From Veillonella sp. 3891 (lineage in GTDB: Bacteria; Bacillota; Negativicutes; Veillonellales; Veillonellaceae): DNA of 64,000 bases. The DNA is taken from contig NZ_RQVE01000001.1 in the NCBI RefSeq assembly GCF_003992315.1, positions 156,195 to 220,194 of the forward strand, read 5' to 3'. Below, piece after piece: positions 35,011-43,571 of the stretch (positions within the stretch are counted from its first letter, which is position 1; each line of letters opens with the position of its first letter). Made by a program: the position numbers and the translations under genes. The notes beneath the pieces are model-generated. The model saw only the letters and a program-made list of their open reading frames with translations. It searched no databases and had not been told where the DNA came from.

Positions 35011-35670
35011 TCAGTCTTCAGGTATATCAGTAGTATACGGCAATTCTACCATACGAACATCTTGCAATTGCCAAGTTAAGTTACCACCAGTTAGATTCGT
35101 CAAATCAGCTTCTAAGGAGGCCACAGCTTCTGGTTCTACATAGATTTCAATAGATACTAGATCTGTAAACGATGCTGTATAGTGAAGCGCTAGAGTTTGT
35201 AGTTGGCGCTCTATGGCTCCAAAGTTAGAATAATCTATGGAGATAGTCACAATTTGACGAGGTGTAATGAGTAGTTTAGGTCCTTCTTGGACAGCCTTGG
35301 CTGCACTATGAGAGTACGCACGAATGAGTCCTCCTGCACCTAACTTAATACCTCCGAAATAACGAGTAACTACGACAGCTACGTTTGTAATGCCTGTTTT
35401 TTTTAATACTTCTAGCATCGGTTTTCCTGCCGTCCCTGAGGGCTCTCCATTGTCAGAGGAACGCTGTTGTTCTTGGCGAGGGCCGATAGCATAGGCGGTG
35501 CAGTTGTGAGTAGCATCCCAAAATTCTTTGGATATACGTTGGATAAATGTTTGTGCTTCTGCTTCAGTAGTAACAGGAGCGATAGTAGAAATGAAACGTG
35601 ACTTTTCTATGATATATTCAGTTCTAAATTCATTAGCTATGGTGATATAAGATTGTGGAATGTCTGACAT
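35011..35670 (-). CDS. yigZ: YigZ/IMPACT-family protein
   Basis: A 219-residue two-domain protein of the UPF0029/IMPACT family. It has SRFISTIAPVTTEAEAQ near 22, the HNCTAYAIG and SDNGEPSGTAGKP stretches of the ancient N-terminal domain, and VVVTRYFGGIKLGAGGLIRAY near 108. The C-terminal DUF1949-like domain follows. Eukaryotic IMPACT inhibits Gcn2; the bacterial role is unknown, possibly RNA binding. Length is normal. It stands alone on the minus strand. Confidence 0.9.
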   Translation of the reverse strand: MSDIPQSYITIANEFRTEYIIEKSRFISTIAPVTTEAEAQTFIQRISKEFWDATHNCTAYAIGPRQEQQRSSDNGEPSGTAGKPMLEVLKKTGITNVAVVVTRYFGGIKLGAGGLIRAYSHSAAKAVQEGPKLLITPRQIVTISIDYSNFGAIERQLQTLALHYTASFTDLVSIEIYVEPEAVASLEADLTNLTGGNLTWQLQDVRMVELPYTTDIPED

Positions 35671-36017
35671 AGGAACTCCTGGATAAGAATAATAAAAATG
35701 AGATTACAATCGTTGAATACCTATAGTATAACATAAGTTAGTGGAACACTGTTGCTATACGAAATATAGAGTGTTAGATCTGTATAATCGGACAGCATAA
35801 TACGGACAGGATACAATAGTTTGTGTAAACACGGTGGGTTAGACAATCGATAGCTATTAAATCGGTGTAAGCCATATACTGAGAGATTTGTATAAGGTAT
35901 ATACAGTTAGATTTGTATAGTCCATGTACTATGAAATAGGTTGGATATATGTTAATATATTTATATTGAGAAATTTAAATATCTTTCGTGTAGAACCATA
36001 TATCATTAGGAGGAATC
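35671..36017. other. Divergent intergenic region, yigZ/copA
   Basis: AT-rich. An 11-bp word, AGATTTGTATA, occurs at 35884-35894 and 35909-35919, with a variant (AGATCTGTATA) near 35770. These may be operator half-sites, but no copper-box consensus is visible. Confidence 0.35.
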
Positions 36018-38171
36018 ATGCGTAAAGAAGAATTTTCTATTATCGGCATGCACTGCGCAGCTTGTGTAGGGCGTGTAGAAAAAGTGGTCAGTAAGTTAGA
36101 AGGTGTGGCTGATGTAAAAGTCAACTTGCTCACCAATAAAGGAACGGTAGCGTATACAGATGATAGCACGATTGGTGCTACAGAAGTCATCGCTGCCATT
36201 GAAAAAATTGGATTTGAAGCACATATTGCTACTGATGCGGATATGAAGGTAGAAAAACCATCTCATAAAGGGCAATATATCCGCTTAGGCGTGGCTGCTC
36301 TCATGGCTATTCCGATGATGGTGTCCATGATGGGGCACTATTTATGGCATTGGCCTATGTTATCGCATGAGGTTGAATTGGTGTTAGCTACGATTGCTCA
36401 GTTTGGGGCGGGCTGGATTTTTTACACTAGCGCTTTTGCAGCCATTCGTAGTGGTACACTTACCATGGATGTGCTAGTCGCATTGGGAACTTCCGTAGCC
36501 TATGGATTTAGCATTTACCAAATGGCAGTGGGGAATCACGATGTATATTTTGAAACTTCGGCATGGTTAATTACTTTTATATTATTGGGCAAACTATTAG
36601 AAGATATTGCTAAGGGTCGTACGTCTGAGGCCATTCAAAAATTAGTGGCATTACAACCTAGCGTGGCCCATGTGGAACGCAATGGGGAGTGGATGGACAT
36701 TCCTACGAAGGAGATTGTGCTAGGTGACAAGATCCAAGTGCGGGCCGGCGAAAAAGTGCCAGTAGATGGAATTATTTTAGAAGGTCATTCCACAGTGGAT
36801 GAGGCTATGTTGACAGGTGAAAGCGTACCTGTAGAAAAAGGTCAGTCTAGTCAAGTCATAGGCGCTACAGTTAACATGTCGGGCACATTTATTATGAAAG
36901 CCACTGCTATTGGGGAGGAAACTATGTTATCCCAAATCATCAAAGTAGTGGAACAAGCGCAAGCATCTAAAGCGAGCATTCAGCGTATCGCGGATGTGGT
37001 AGCATCTTATTTTGTGCCGGTAGTCATCGGTATTGCCATTCTTACCATGATTATTTGGTATTTTGCATTAGGATCTACGGTAGGAGAAGCTTTATTATAT
37101 GGCACAGCTGTGCTTGTAATTGCCTGCCCGTGCGCCTTGGGATTGGCGACACCCACATCCATCATGGTAGGTTCAGGCCTTGGGGCAGAACATGGTGTGC
37201 TTATTAAAAGCGCAGAATTTTTAGAAAAAGCAGGTCATATCAATGCGATCATCATGGATAAAACTGGGACTTTAACAGAAGGAAAGCTATCTGTTACGAA
37301 AGTGATATATACAGCAGGTGATGAAATGTATAACTTAGCTTTCACAGTGAATCTTGAAAAAGGTTCTACTCACCCTATTGCACAAGCCATTGCTAAATAC
37401 GGTGCTAGCAAAGGCGTGCCACAAATGATCGTGAAAGACTTCCAAGATATTCCAGGAAAAGGATTGGAAGGACGTATAGCGGATAAATTGATTCGGGTTG
37501 GTCATACTCGCTGGATGCAAGAACTAGGTATTGATATCACGCCATGGCAAGCGGAGATCCACAGTCTGGAAGAACAAGGCAATTCTGTATCCGTCTTGTT
37601 AGTAGACGGCACAGTACACGGTATTTGGGCTGTAGCAGATACATTGCGTCCAGAAACTCCTGAGGTTGTAAAGGCTTTACAAGAGCAAGGCATCGATGTG
37701 TGGATGGTCACAGGAGACAATGCGCGCACAGCGAACTATATAGCTGCCCAAGCAGGAATTACTCACGTAGTAGCGGAAGTACTGCCACAAGATAAAGCAA
37801 ATACCATCGCCACATTACAAAGTCAAGGAAAATCCGTTGGCATGGTGGGAGATGGTATCAATGATGCGCCAGCTTTAGCGCTAGCAGATATTGGATTTGG
37901 TATCGGTCATGGTACGGACGTAGCCATTGAGGCGGCGGATATCGTATTAGTGCGAAATGATTTGCGCACCTTAGTACAAGCCGTGACGATTAGTCGTAAA
38001 ACGATGACAAATATTAAACAAAATTTATTCTGGGCATTGATCTTTAACTGCATTGGTATTCCATTGGCAGCCATAGGGTATTTGAGCCCTATCATTGCCG
38101 GAACCGCCATGGCATTTAGCTCTGTTACGGTGGTGAGCAATGCATTGCGATTAAAACGTGCAAAAGTGTAA
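36018..38171 (+). CDS. copA: Copper-transporting P-type ATPase
   Basis: A 717-residue P1B-type ATPase. One N-terminal heavy-metal domain carries MHCAACVGRVEK (C13, C16). The membrane metal site CPCALG is near residue 369, the phosphorylated aspartate in DKTGT near 414, and the hinge VGDGINDAPAL near 611. The CPC motif and C-terminal NA...LRLKR region mark the Cu(I) group. It exports copper across the inner membrane. RBS AGGAGG. No CopZ or CsoR adjoins it, but a small His/Lys/Cys protein lies convergent downstream. Confidence 0.9.
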   Translation: MRKEEFSIIGMHCAACVGRVEKVVSKLEGVADVKVNLLTNKGTVAYTDDSTIGATEVIAAIEKIGFEAHIATDADMKVEKPSHKGQYIRLGVAALMAIPMMVSMMGHYLWHWPMLSHEVELVLATIAQFGAGWIFYTSAFAAIRSGTLTMDVLVALGTSVAYGFSIYQMAVGNHDVYFETSAWLITFILLGKLLEDIAKGRTSEAIQKLVALQPSVAHVERNGEWMDIPTKEIVLGDKIQVRAGEKVPVDGIILEGHSTVDEAMLTGESVPVEKGQSSQVIGATVNMSGTFIMKATAIGEETMLSQIIKVVEQAQASKASIQRIADVVASYFVPVVIGIAILTMIIWYFALGSTVGEALLYGTAVLVIACPCALGLATPTSIMVGSGLGAEHGVLIKSAEFLEKAGHINAIIMDKTGTLTEGKLSVTKVIYTAGDEMYNLAFTVNLEKGSTHPIAQAIAKYGASKGVPQMIVKDFQDIPGKGLEGRIADKLIRVGHTRWMQELGIDITPWQAEIHSLEEQGNSVSVLLVDGTVHGIWAVADTLRPETPEVVKALQEQGIDVWMVTGDNARTANYIAAQAGITHVVAEVLPQDKANTIATLQSQGKSVGMVGDGINDAPALALADIGFGIGHGTDVAIEAADIVLVRNDLRTLVQAVTISRKTMTNIKQNLFWALIFNCIGIPLAAIGYLSPIIAGTAMAFSSVTVVSNALRLKRAKV

Positions 38172-38264
38172 TCATTCACGTATATGATGATCCAGAGAAG
38201 GTCATAACTGTATGGTAATATCTATGGGATAGGACGTACATGGATATTCAACGTATGATCTATA

Positions 38265-38319
38265 ATAAAAAAGGACTATAACAAATACGATTTAGGTACG
38301 ATTTGTTATAGTCCTTTTT
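38265..38319 (+). terminator. Terminator after copA
   Basis: AAAAAGGACTATAACAAAT pairs with ATTTGTTATAGTCCTTTTT, a 19-bp stem, 95 bp past the stop. Confidence 0.9.
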
Positions 38320-38388
38320 AGAAATATGATACGAAATGTTGAGACTATGTATACACGAGTGGTCAGTCATAGATTTTACATAAAAATA

Positions 38389-38424
38389 GAACCCCAACTC
38401 AAGGGAAGAAGAGTTGGGGTTTTG
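38389..38424. terminator. Bidirectional terminator between copA and the small gene
   Basis: ACCCCAACTC pairs with GAGTTGGGGT, with T-rich runs on both sides (TTTTGTTT on plus; TTCTATTTTTATG on minus). Confidence 0.85.
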
Positions 38425-38497
38425 TTTCGGACATCGTCCTATCTATTTCACTCAAAGGTTGGGGTATATTCTAATAGTATGGGCGTACGTATTTGAA

Positions 38498-38686
38498 TCA
38501 ACCTTTTTTGTGCTTACATTTACCAGCTGTGTTGCCGCTCATAATGCGGTTGAACATAGCATGGATTTCCTCGGAAGATTGACCTTCTTCACGAGCTGCT
38601 TCAATATGACGCATTGCCATATCGTAGCGTGCTAATTTTTCTGGATCGTTCGCGTAAAATTCGCGACCTTTGTGTCCACATGCCAT
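38498..38686 (-). CDS. 62-residue protein with Cys/His-rich ends
   Basis: Encodes 62 residues. It begins MACGHKGREFYANDPEKLARY and ends NTAGKCKHKKG, so cysteine and histidine cluster at both ends around an amphipathic helix (MRHIEAAREEGQSSEEIHAM). The near-consensus AGGAGG 8 bp before ATG shows it is translated, whereas the opposing frame on the plus strand has none. It lies convergent to copA. A metal-binding or stress role is possible, but I know no family. Confidence 0.55.
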   Translation of the reverse strand: MACGHKGREFYANDPEKLARYDMAMRHIEAAREEGQSSEEIHAMFNRIMSGNTAGKCKHKKG

Positions 38687-39214
38687 AGGAATAGCCTCCT
38701 TTTACAATATAGTTTATACTTATTAACTTGCTCATTGAGAACTCCTGTACATCTAGTACCTGTCCTCTGTTATTATAATAAAGTATATGGTTGTGGTGGA
38801 GTCAACAAATAAAAAGAATTATTTTTAAAATTTCTCATATCTGTCATTAACTATTGATAGTATAAGGTTTATAGAACTTAAAAGGTTCTGGACTAGACTT
38901 TTTTATGAGAATTAATTTAATAATAGATAAAAATATATGAATGAAACTCAATATATTAAAAAGCCCATAGTTATGCTATAGTATAGGTGTAGTTAAAACT
39001 ATATACCTATAGTTTAGTTTTGGCAAAATACTTATGTATTACAGGAAATGAAATAAAAGAAGTATTATAAAGATTACAGATAATACAGAGATTGCAAATA
39101 TTGTAAATGTATTATAAGCAATACAAGTATTAAGAGGATTAAAGGCGTTACATGTATTAAATCTATTAGAAGACCTAAATGCCTGTTGGAAATACAGTAG
39201 AAAGGATAGTATCT
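38687..39214. other. Intergenic region before the MerR gene
   Basis: Holds the promoter of the small gene. An imperfect palindrome at 38976-39012 (TATAGGTGTAGTT with AACTATATACCTATA) could be the operator of the MerR gene. Then come about 120 bp of degenerate short repeats built on ATTA/TACA words (39035-39165). No gene seen. Confidence 0.45.
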
Positions 39215-40036
39215 ATGCGAAATATTTATATGACGATTGGAGATGTGTCGAAAATTTATGGCATATCAAAACAAACGATCTTATACTATGAAAAATTAGG
39301 ACTATTTCTGCCAGCAAAAATTGAAGATAATGGATACCGCTATTACACATTAGAAGAGTGCTATCGATTAGAGATTATTTTGACCCTAAAAAAACTAAAT
39401 CTATCCTTGAAAGATATTCAAGACTATGTGGAACATCGAGGTCCGCATATGTTGAAAACCTTATTAGAAGATGCACGCTATGGCTTTGATCGGGAGATTA
39501 ATGATTTATATACAAATAAAATGAATTTAGAGAGAACCTTATTTAACTTAGAACGATATTTAAAAATACCTAAAAATCGATTGTTCTTTGGTATGAAAGA
39601 AGAATCTTTCTATGCACTAACTCCTTATGATGCAACAGAAAAAGGAAAGAAAAAGTTATTTACTTTATTAGAACATCAAGCTAGGCTTATAGAGGAAGTC
39701 CCTTTTAAAGCTATTCAAATTGGTATGGCTATCGATGGAGAAGACTATGAACAGGGAGATATCATCAAGTACAGCCATTATTGTACAGATGTAGGGTTTG
39801 ATTATGAAGGAGATATGGAGATTGTTACTCGTCCTAGAGGGATGTATCTAGAAATGTTTTATACGAGGCTTTATGAAGAACAGGCTCAGTGGATGTACGA
39901 TAAAGTAAGTAGTTATTTATCTTATGAGGGATTACAAATTGCAGGTTCCGTATATATAGAACCAGTACGGAATTATTGGACAGAGACAAAACGTGAAGAC
40001 TATTTATCTAAAATTACAGTACCTGTTGAGGAATAG
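39215..40036 (+). CDS. MerR-family transcription regulator
   Basis: A 273-residue regulator. The N-terminal winged helix (MTIGDVSKIYGISKQTILYY, then EKLGLFLPAKIEDNGYRYY) and the coiled coil (about residues 70-105) are MerR-type. A C-terminal domain of about 150 residues follows, with KKKLFTLLEHQARLI near 140 and MYLEMFYTRLYEEQA near 215, reminiscent of GyrI-like drug-binding domains of BmrR. It would sense a ligand, not a metal. The start at 39215 has AGAAAGGA upstream. It is monocistronic, with a candidate operator palindrome about 200 bp upstream, unusually far. Confidence 0.8.
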   Translation: MRNIYMTIGDVSKIYGISKQTILYYEKLGLFLPAKIEDNGYRYYTLEECYRLEIILTLKKLNLSLKDIQDYVEHRGPHMLKTLLEDARYGFDREINDLYTNKMNLERTLFNLERYLKIPKNRLFFGMKEESFYALTPYDATEKGKKKLFTLLEHQARLIEEVPFKAIQIGMAIDGEDYEQGDIIKYSHYCTDVGFDYEGDMEIVTRPRGMYLEMFYTRLYEEQAQWMYDKVSSYLSYEGLQIAGSVYIEPVRNYWTETKREDYLSKITVPVEE

Positions 40037-40257
40037 ATGAAACATGTATGCTGAAAGAATTGGAAACAAAATATAAAAATGAGTTACCATAAGACGCGAT
40101 GTAGTACAAAATATAAGATGTTGTGGTATAGATTATTTTGTGTGTAAAGGCAATTCACTTTACAACTATTGACAAGTTAGGTAAATATTGGTAATATAGG
40201 GTGTAAATATTTTTTGCTTGACAGATGATGTTTTCAGAATGTTTAGAAGGAGGAACC

Positions 40258-40581
40258 ATGGAAGAACGAATGACAATTAGTTTGTTGTTAGATTTTTATG
40301 GAGCCTTACTGACGGATCGACAACGAGAGTGTTATGCATTGCATCATGAAGATGATATGTCATTAGGTGAAATTGCGGAAGAGTTGAGTATCTCAAGACA
40401 AGCGGTGCACGACAATATTGAACGTGCAAAAGCTAGTATGGAAGGATATGAACAAAAGCTACACCTCATTGAACAATATTTACTACGGCGAAAGATTGTG
40501 AAACAGATTAAAGATGAATTAGCATCTGTTGCCATTACATCTGAATCGATTCAGTCATTATTAACACAATTGGAGGGCTAG
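40258..40581 (+). CDS. ylxM: YlxM-family DNA-binding protein
   Basis: A 107-residue helix-turn-helix protein of the UPF0122/YlxM family. It has LDFYGALLTDRQRECYALHH at the start and LGEIAEELSISRQAVHDNIERA as the HTH. It is nearly always found directly before ffh and is thought to modulate SRP. ATG 40258 is preferred because GGAGGAACC precedes it. Its stop is 1 bp before the ffh start. Confidence 0.9.
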   Translation: MEERMTISLLLDFYGALLTDRQRECYALHHEDDMSLGEIAEELSISRQAVHDNIERAKASMEGYEQKLHLIEQYLLRRKIVKQIKDELASVAITSESIQSLLTQLEG

Positions 40582-40582
40582 T

Positions 40583-41932
40583 ATGGCTTTTGAAAATTTA
40601 ACGCATAAATTACAAGAAGCCTTTGCATCCTTAAAGGGAAAAGGTAAAATTTCTGAAGAAGATGTTAACCTAGCGTTACGACAAGTTCGCTTTGCTTTGC
40701 TAGAAGCAGACGTAAACTTTGGAGTAGCGAAAGATTTCATTGCCCGTATCAAGGATAAAGCCTTGGGTGAGGAAGTATTTGGTTCCTTGAACCCTGCGCA
40801 AACGGTTATTAAAATTGTGAATGATGAATTGACCGAGTTACTAGGTGGTACTGAAAGCCGTATTATGATTTCTCCGAAAGCGCCGACCATCATTATGTTG
40901 GTAGGCTTGCAAGGGGCAGGTAAAACGACTACGGCTGGTAAGCTATCTGTACATCTTCGTAAACAAGGCAAGAATCCTATGCTAGTAGCAGCCGATGTGT
41001 ATCGTCCAGCAGCGATTAAGCAATTGCAAGTAGTGGGCGCTCAAATCGATATTCCTGTATTCGCAAATGAAACGCCAGGTGCTAATCCGGTAGAAATTGC
41101 TAAAGCTGGTATTGAAGAAGCGAAACGTTTATTCAAAGACATTGTTATCATCGATACAGCAGGCCGCTTGGCTATTGATGAAACCTTGATGGATGAACTA
41201 GCTAATATCAAGGCTGAAGTAAAACCTCATGAAATCTTGCTAGTGGTGGATGCCATGATTGGTCAAGATGCAGTAGGCACAGCCGAAGCATTCAATAATT
41301 ACCTAGGCCTTGATGGTGTCATTCTAACGAAAATGGATGGCGATGCCCGTGGTGGTGCAGCACTTTCCATTAAAGCTGTCACAGGTACGCCGATTAAGTT
41401 TACCGGTACTAGCGAAAAAATGGATGGTTTAGAAGTATTCCATCCAGATCGTATGGCATCTCGTATTCTTGATTTAGGCGATTTCAAAACGTTGATTGAA
41501 AATGTGCAAAGTTCTATCGATGAAGAAGAAGCGAAAAAAATGGCTGAGAAAATGGCCAAAAATAGCTTTACTTTAGATGATTTCTTAGCGCAAATGAACC
41601 AAATACGCAAATTGGGGCCTTTACAAAACCTATTGGGTATGTTGCCTGGTATGGGTAAATTGAAAGACCAGTTAGCGGGCTTTGACTTAGATAATAAAGA
41701 AGTACGTCAAATAGAGGCTATTATCAAATCTATGACGATGGCGGAACGTACGGATCCTAATATATTGAACGGTTCTCGTCGTAAACGTATTGCGGCAGGT
41801 TCCGGCACTACAGTGCAGCGAGTGAATCAATTGATTAAACAATTTGAAGAGGCTCGTAAGTTTATGAAGCAAATGCAGTCTATGAGCAAAGGTAAGAAGG
41901 GCATGTTCCCTAAATTACCGTTCATGGGATAA
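40583..41932 (+). CDS. ffh: Signal recognition particle GTPase Ffh
   Basis: A 449-residue protein with N, G and M domains. The P-loop GLQGAGKTTTAGKL lies near residue 107, DTAGR near 191, TKMDGDARGG near 248 and the methionine-rich M domain at about 330-440, with GSGTTVQRVNQLIKQF. It targets membrane proteins co-translationally with 4.5S RNA and FtsY. It is translationally close to ylxM, and rpsP follows 27 bp later. Confidence 0.97.
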   Translation: MAFENLTHKLQEAFASLKGKGKISEEDVNLALRQVRFALLEADVNFGVAKDFIARIKDKALGEEVFGSLNPAQTVIKIVNDELTELLGGTESRIMISPKAPTIIMLVGLQGAGKTTTAGKLSVHLRKQGKNPMLVAADVYRPAAIKQLQVVGAQIDIPVFANETPGANPVEIAKAGIEEAKRLFKDIVIIDTAGRLAIDETLMDELANIKAEVKPHEILLVVDAMIGQDAVGTAEAFNNYLGLDGVILTKMDGDARGGAALSIKAVTGTPIKFTGTSEKMDGLEVFHPDRMASRILDLGDFKTLIENVQSSIDEEEAKKMAEKMAKNSFTLDDFLAQMNQIRKLGPLQNLLGMLPGMGKLKDQLAGFDLDNKEVRQIEAIIKSMTMAERTDPNILNGSRRKRIAAGSGTTVQRVNQLIKQFEEARKFMKQMQSMSKGKKGMFPKLPFMG

Positions 41933-41959
41933 TATTCTATTTAAGGAGGTGAAAGAAGA

Positions 41960-42223
41960 ATGTTAAAAATCCGTTTAACTCGTTTAGGTGCTAAAAAAGC
42001 TCCTTTCTATCGTATCGTTGTTGCTGACTCCCGCGCTCCACGCGAAGGCCGTCCAGTTGATACAGTAGGTCAATACGATGCTACTAAAAACCCAGCAATC
42101 GTTAATATTGACGAAGAGAAAGCATTAGAGTGGTTGGGTAAAGGTGCACAACCTACTGATACTGTTCGCTCCTTGTTCAAAAAACATGGTGTTATGCAAA
42201 AATTTGCTGACGCTAAAAAATAA
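41960..42223 (+). CDS. rpsP: 30S ribosomal protein bS16
   Basis: An 87-residue protein with [19 protein letters not shown] at the start and [12 protein letters not shown] near 30, the standard S16 length and pattern. RBS AAGGAGGTG. Second structural gene of the ffh operon. Confidence 0.97.
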   Translation: MLKIRLTRLGAKKAPFYRIVVADSRAPREGRPVDTVGQYDATKNPAIVNIDEEKALEWLGKGAQPTDTVRSLFKKHGVMQKFADAKK

Positions 42224-42244
42224 TTAATAGAGAGGCGTACTGTG

Positions 42245-42472
42245 ATGCAAGAATTAATTACATTAATTGTTCAATCATTAGTTAAGCAACCTGAAGCCGT
42301 TTCTGTTACTATGGAAGTTCGCGATCAAGTGGAAGTCTATGAAATTCGTGTCGCACCTGATGACATGGGTAAAGTAATTGGAAAACAAGGTAAGATTGCG
42401 AAAGCGATTCGCGCTGTGGCTAAAGCAGCGGCTATTAAAGAGAACAAGAAGATATCCGTTGATATTGTCTAA
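42245..42472 (+). CDS. khpA: KH-domain RNA-binding protein KhpA
   Basis: A 75-residue single KH domain with the conserved VIGKQGKIAKAIRAVAKA near 45. KhpA with KhpB/Jag binds small RNAs and affects cell division in streptococci; its role here is inferred. GTG at 42242 is an alternative start, one codon earlier. Normal position between rpsP and ylqD. Confidence 0.93.
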   Translation: MQELITLIVQSLVKQPEAVSVTMEVRDQVEVYEIRVAPDDMGKVIGKQGKIAKAIRAVAKAAAIKENKKISVDIV

Positions 42473-42484
42473 AAGGGTGGTAAC

Positions 42485-42892
42485 ATGGAAGAAATGACAT
42501 TACGCGTACCCGTGGCAATTAAGTCTAAGGTTACGGACACTTTAAAAAACAAAATTATTGCTGATTTACAACAACAAATGAATATGGCGGACCAAGATTT
42601 ACAACAAATCGAATTTCAAGCTAAACGTTTGTTAAGTGAACAAGCAAAAATTGATGCACAAGGTTTAATCCAATTGCGTCAACAAATCGAGGAAGATAAG
42701 CAACAACGTATAGCGTTCAAAGCTCAAGTAGCAGAGCATTTGAAAGAAGCGGAAAAGCTTGAAATTGGTTCTGAAATCGCCCAAGGCCAAATGGAGCAAA
42801 CTATTACTGTGAAAATCGGTGATAACTTAGATGCTCTTCTAGGGTCTGAAATTTTGCTAGAAGATGGCAAAGTTGTGGCATTCCGTAAATAA
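42485..42892 (+). CDS. ylqD: YlqD-family protein
   Basis: A 135-residue protein with a long central coiled coil (about residues 30-95, rich in Q and A), flanked by short beta segments. It starts MTLRVPVAIKSKVTD after three codons and has LEIGSEIAQGQMEQTITVKI near 93. The YlqD family has no known function and is conserved between khpA and rimM in Firmicutes. Its stop overlaps the rimM start as TAATG. Confidence 0.85.
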   Translation: MEEMTLRVPVAIKSKVTDTLKNKIIADLQQQMNMADQDLQQIEFQAKRLLSEQAKIDAQGLIQLRQQIEEDKQQRIAFKAQVAEHLKEAEKLEIGSEIAQGQMEQTITVKIGDNLDALLGSEILLEDGKVVAFRK

Positions 42893-43389
42893 TGGATCCC
42901 CAAGAACTGATTACTATCGGTGTGATCGTCGCTCCGCACGGTGTGCGGGGCGATGTTCGTATATTGCCGAGAACAGACTTTCCAGAACGGTTTATGAAAA
43001 TGGATGTGTGCTACATCAATGGTCAAGTATACCATATTACATCTGCAAAATTTCATAAACAGTTTATTTTGGCTACTTTCAAAGAATTACCTGATCGCAC
43101 TGCTGTGGAACGTTTAGGTAAACAAGAAATTAAAGTGCCAAGAAAAGATTTGGTGGAATTGCCAGAAGATAGATATTATATCTTTGAAATCGAAGGCCTT
43201 GCCGTAGAAGATACAGAAGGTAATGATTTAGGCATTGTAAAAGAAGTACTACAACCTGGTGCAAACGATGTGTACGTAGTCGCTAAAGAGGGGAAGCCAG
43301 ATTTATTATTACCAGCTTTGAAAACAGTGGTATTAACCATTGATATTGAAGGTGGTAAGATGATCGTAGATCCTCCAGAATGGTTGTAA
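42892..43389 (+). CDS. rimM: 16S rRNA-processing protein RimM
   Basis: A 165-residue protein. It has ITIGVIVAPHGVRGDVRILP near the start and a C-terminal PRC-barrel with YIFEIEGLAVEDTEGNDLG. It assists 30S head maturation together with S19. Coupled to ylqD by TAATG. In most Firmicutes trmD and rplS follow; here a terminator comes at once. Confidence 0.95.
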   Translation: MDPQELITIGVIVAPHGVRGDVRILPRTDFPERFMKMDVCYINGQVYHITSAKFHKQFILATFKELPDRTAVERLGKQEIKVPRKDLVELPEDRYYIFEIEGLAVEDTEGNDLGIVKEVLQPGANDVYVVAKEGKPDLLLPALKTVVLTIDIEGGKMIVDPPEWL

Positions 43390-43392
43390 TAG

Positions 43393-43444
43393 AAAAGTCC
43401 CTTGTACTGAGTGCAATGATGCGTTCAGTACAGGGGACTTTTTG
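43393..43444 (+). terminator. Terminator after rimM
   Basis: AAAAGTCCCTTGTACTGA pairs with TCAGTACAGGGGACTTTTT, very stable, 4 bp past the stop. Confidence 0.95.
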
Positions 43445-43473
43445 TGTCTATGAATTATATACATAGACACTAT

Positions 43474-43552
43474 AAAGAATAAATATTCATAAATTATTGC
43501 ATAAATAATCTGTATATGATATTATGCATTCATAAAGAATAAAAATACATTA
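43474..43552 (+). promoter_or_regulatory. Candidate ARG boxes before the arginine cluster
   Basis: AAAGAATAAATATTCATAA (43474-43492) and AAGAATAAAAATACATTA (43535-43552) resemble the ArgR/AhrC operator (TGAATAAAAATTCA type). Paired boxes are normal at arginine promoters. No repressor gene is present in the window. Confidence 0.5.
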
Positions 43553-43571
43553 TTGAAAAGAGGAGATTCTT

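Noticed and set aside
38414..38635. 73-residue plus-strand frame opposite the small Cys/His gene
   Set aside because: No ribosome site; the minus-strand frame has AGGAGG and a terminator.
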